DNA from: Stenocarpella maydis
Lineage: Eukaryota > Ascomycota > Sordariomycetes > Diaporthales > Diaporthaceae
DNA length: 47,103 bases
Direction: 5' to 3'
NCBI GenBank assembly: GCA_002270565.1
Contig: NQMI01000209.1
Location: 1 to 47,103, forward strand
Made by a program: the position numbers and the translations under genes. Every line of letters begins with the position of its first letter. Position 1 is the stretch's first letter. The notes below the pieces were generated by a model. That model saw nothing but the letters and a program-made list of their open reading frames with translations, was not told the DNA's origin and made no database searches. This document shows positions 45,415-47,103 of this stretch, piece after piece.

Positions 45415-46130
45415 AAGCCACCTATAGGCACATTTCCTTTACTACCCTTACTACTAGTACCCATAAATTCAGACTAATTGATACTATTACCCATTAGGGA
45501 ACTCTAGTTAAAAACTCCTACTTTACCCTTGGAACGTAACCATGCCTCTTGTGCTACCATCTCACTAGCCTCCTTAGTAGAACCTTGGCAGATAACCTCA
45601 GCAGATTACGCGGTAATCTGCCTCCACTCTGCTTTAGCCTCCTCCTCCTCCACCCGCTCCAATTCCTCCACATTATTAATGCCCTAATAAACCGCACGCA
45701 TTATCTTTTTATACTATAACTGCTTCTGCTTATAAAGGCATAAAATTCTTACATTTAGCCGTTAAGCCTCCTCCTCTATAGCCTCTAGCTCTTCCTCTAA
45801 TTAACGGTATATTAAGGTAACCTTATTTAACTAATTAGGAGTAAGACCTTAGATATTATAATTGGATAAATTAAGGCGAATATAGGTCCAATAGCAAATA
45901 GATTCTAAATCCGCAACCCTATAGTCCTTAGCTAGGTCGTGCTTTTTGTAATAAGAATAAGGTATAGGAATAATGCTACCCTTTAAGATAATAGCGAAAA
46001 GAAGGGCAGCCTTATACTCAGCAATGGAAAAGGATTTTGCGGGATAAGACTTAGTAACCCTACCTAATATAATGAATTAGGAAGGAGTAAATAAGAATGT
46101 AGATAAGCGGAAATGACTTATAGAATACTT
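45415..46130 (-). pseudogene. decayed antisense coiled-coil reading frame in the chromovirus
   Basis: Between chromodomain and 3' LTR the minus strand, read in one frame from about 46130, gives a coherent protein with few stops: PAKSFSIAEYKAALLFAIIL, YYKKHDLAKDYRVADLESIC, WTYIRLNLSNYNI, LTPN-LNKVTLIYR, then an acidic and basic heptad-like stretch LEEELEAIEEEA and NNVEELERVEEEEAKAEW, ending about EASEMVAQEAWLRSKGK. Stops stand where CAG, CAA or TGG would be expected. The frame runs against pol. It looks like an extra, helical gene product of the retrotransposon family. No domain is recognised. Confidence 0.5.
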
Positions 46131-46161
46131 TTAAGGATAAAAGAAGCAAGAAGGGAGATAG

Positions 46162-46446
46162 TGTTATGGATCAATATACATTAGCAGCTGATTATTGCAG
46201 AAGACAATCCCGTAGGTTGGGAAGTGGCCCCTAAAAGAAGCGCCCCGCTTAATCCAATTAGTAATGCTACCTTATCAGGGTTAGGGTTAGGGACCCACCA
46301 CAATTAATAAGATTATTATTGATTCCATTGAGTAACACTTAATTAATAGGATTACTATTAATACTATTAACAATAAATAAAGAGTCAGAATATATAAGAA
46401 TATGGTTATCATTATATTAGGTAGCTTTTATAAAATAGACTCTTCA
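46162..46446 (+). repeat. 3' LTR of the chromovirus
   Basis: Starts TGTTATGGATC and ends GACTCTTCA; 285 bases. Contains TTAGGGTTAGGG at about 46277-46288. Confidence 0.78.
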
Positions 46447-46453
46447 GTTATTC

Positions 46454-47049
46454 TGATGAATTTGTGCTATAGAATAGCATTCAGTTCAGCGTGTGTGTGT
46501 TTCGGCAGGGTCGCAGTATGGTGCTCTGAGGCGAATTCGGACGATTGACAATGGTCTGGACAACTTTGTATTGAATTAAGTTGGGCTTCTGTAAGCCCTC
46601 CTTATATACCCTCCGACGTCGTCTCACCCCTGGGCACGCTGCGGTAGGCTCTGGTGCAAATTTGCAAATGCCGGAAAATTCGCCCTTCCAACACACCATC
46701 TTTGGTTCCAAGCAGCCAGCCAACCATAGCCCTAGCAATGCCCAAATTAAGTACATACAAACTTCAGAAATCAGGCTATCTAATGCACTAAGTTATATAC
46801 CTTTTGGGTAAGAAATAAGGGTAATGCAGAGGTCTGAATTAAGGTGCAAATGCAGGCCAAAATAATCGACTCACGGCCACCAAACTCATCTTGCGTCACG
46901 CACGCACTGGGCGTACTTAGCGAAAATCGCCTGACTCGCAAGTCTAGGGTAACTCCTTGCTAGAAAGTCTAGGGTAACTCCTTACAACGAAGTCTAGGGT
47001 AACTCCTTGCACGGAGTACCAACGCCCTGCTGAGCGGTTCCGTTTAACA
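46454..47049 (-). mobile_element. LTR-like unit of a second retrotransposon family
   Basis: Read on the minus strand from 47049 the unit begins TGTTAAACGG and ends ...CACAAATTCATCA, giving TG...CA ends and about 596 bases. A TATA box (TATATAA, reverse complement at 46612-46618) is followed by sequence that could be R/U5. Composition is balanced. It abuts the chromovirus 3' LTR. Its first 263 bases (46787-47049) are one arm of the palindrome at 42529-43047. No flanking duplication was found; it could be a solo LTR or the 3' LTR of an element whose body extends right of the window. Confidence 0.45.
46787..47049 (-). repeat. single copy of the palindrome arm
   Basis: Matches 42785-43047 over 263 bases with no net length difference and only a handful of substitutions. 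Left of 46787 the sequence does not continue the palindrome. Confidence 0.88.
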
Positions 47050-47103
47050 AATGGATTCCTCTTTAGAAAATTCCATACCCAATTAATGCCCATGGGTTAG
47101 TAC

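Larger units (their letters stand above)
38868..46446 (+). mobile_element. Ty3/Gypsy chromovirus, nearly full length, RIP-inactivated
   Basis: Two LTRs in the same orientation (38868-39163 and 46162-46446) bound 7.0 kb of internal sequence with the Gypsy order Gag, protease, RT, RNase H, integrase, chromodomain, followed by an unusual antisense frame. Stops and Asp-to-Asn changes are dense, so no protein can be made. A 519-base palindrome is inserted between RT and RNase H. No 5-base target duplication is evident (TATAT left, GTTAT right), perhaps because of mutation. One N is present at 39473 and another at 42784. Confidence 0.85.

Noticed and set aside
46481..46756. 91-codon minus-strand frame near the window end
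   Set aside because: It falls within the LTR-like unit, overlapping its TATA box; there is no protein motif.
1..47103. tRNA, rRNA or CRISPR features
   Set aside because: No tRNA-like B-box with a foldable clover leaf, no rRNA and no spaced repeat array was found by eye; a covariance-model scan was not possible.

Overview
The window looks like nuclear DNA of a filamentous ascomycete (Pezizomycotina, probably Sordariomycetes). Genes are widely spaced and have short introns of 60 to 160 bases with GTAAGT-type donors and CTAAC-type branch points. The recognisable proteins are fungal types: a 2EXR protein, a SOK1/TCP11 protein, an M1 aminopeptidase of the Ape2/Aap1 type and a kinase-like pseudogene. 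The transposons carry the marks of repeat-induced point mutation (RIP): glutamine and tryptophan codons turned into stops, aspartates turned into asparagines, and very high A+T. The species cannot be named from the sequence.

Layout. 1-2500: intergenic, with a decayed secreted-protein gene at about 945-1500. 2551-4182 (+): nucleoside-hydrolase-like protein, two exons. 4955-6344 (-): Na+/Ca2+ exchanger-family membrane transporter, two exons. 7941-9616: a 1.7 kb inverted-repeat element. About 9964-10380: a small broken gene. 11412-17557: a Mutator-like (MULE) DNA transposon with a second MULE of the same family nested in it at 13756-16886, flanked by perfect 8-base target duplications. 18276-19673 (+): 2EXR-domain protein, convergent with 19798-22629 (-): M1 aminopeptidase, three exons. 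23805-24701 (-): kinase-like pseudogene. 24.7-29.0 kb: no gene seen. 29016-32183 (+): SOK1/TCP11 protein. 33517-34892 (+): unknown, probably nuclear protein, three exons.

From about 35.4 kb to the end lies an A+T-rich retrotransposon graveyard. It holds a fragment of a Ty1/Copia-like pol (36782-38867), a nearly full-length Ty3/Gypsy chromovirus (LTRs 38868-39163 and 46162-46446; Gag zinc knuckle, protease, RT, RNase H, integrase, chromodomain), and an inverted third LTR of the same family (36499-36781). The chromovirus also carries a decayed antisense coiled-coil reading frame between its chromodomain and 3' LTR. A 519-base near-perfect palindrome (42529-43047), flanked by 36-base direct repeats, sits in its pol region. 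One arm of that palindrome recurs as the end of a separate LTR-like unit at 46454-47049.

The host genes form no operon or evident gene cluster; they are single housekeeping-type or fungal genes between two transposon islands. The unusual content is in the islands: the palindrome, the antisense frame, the nested MULEs and the contrast between RIP-mutated bodies and intact short LTRs.
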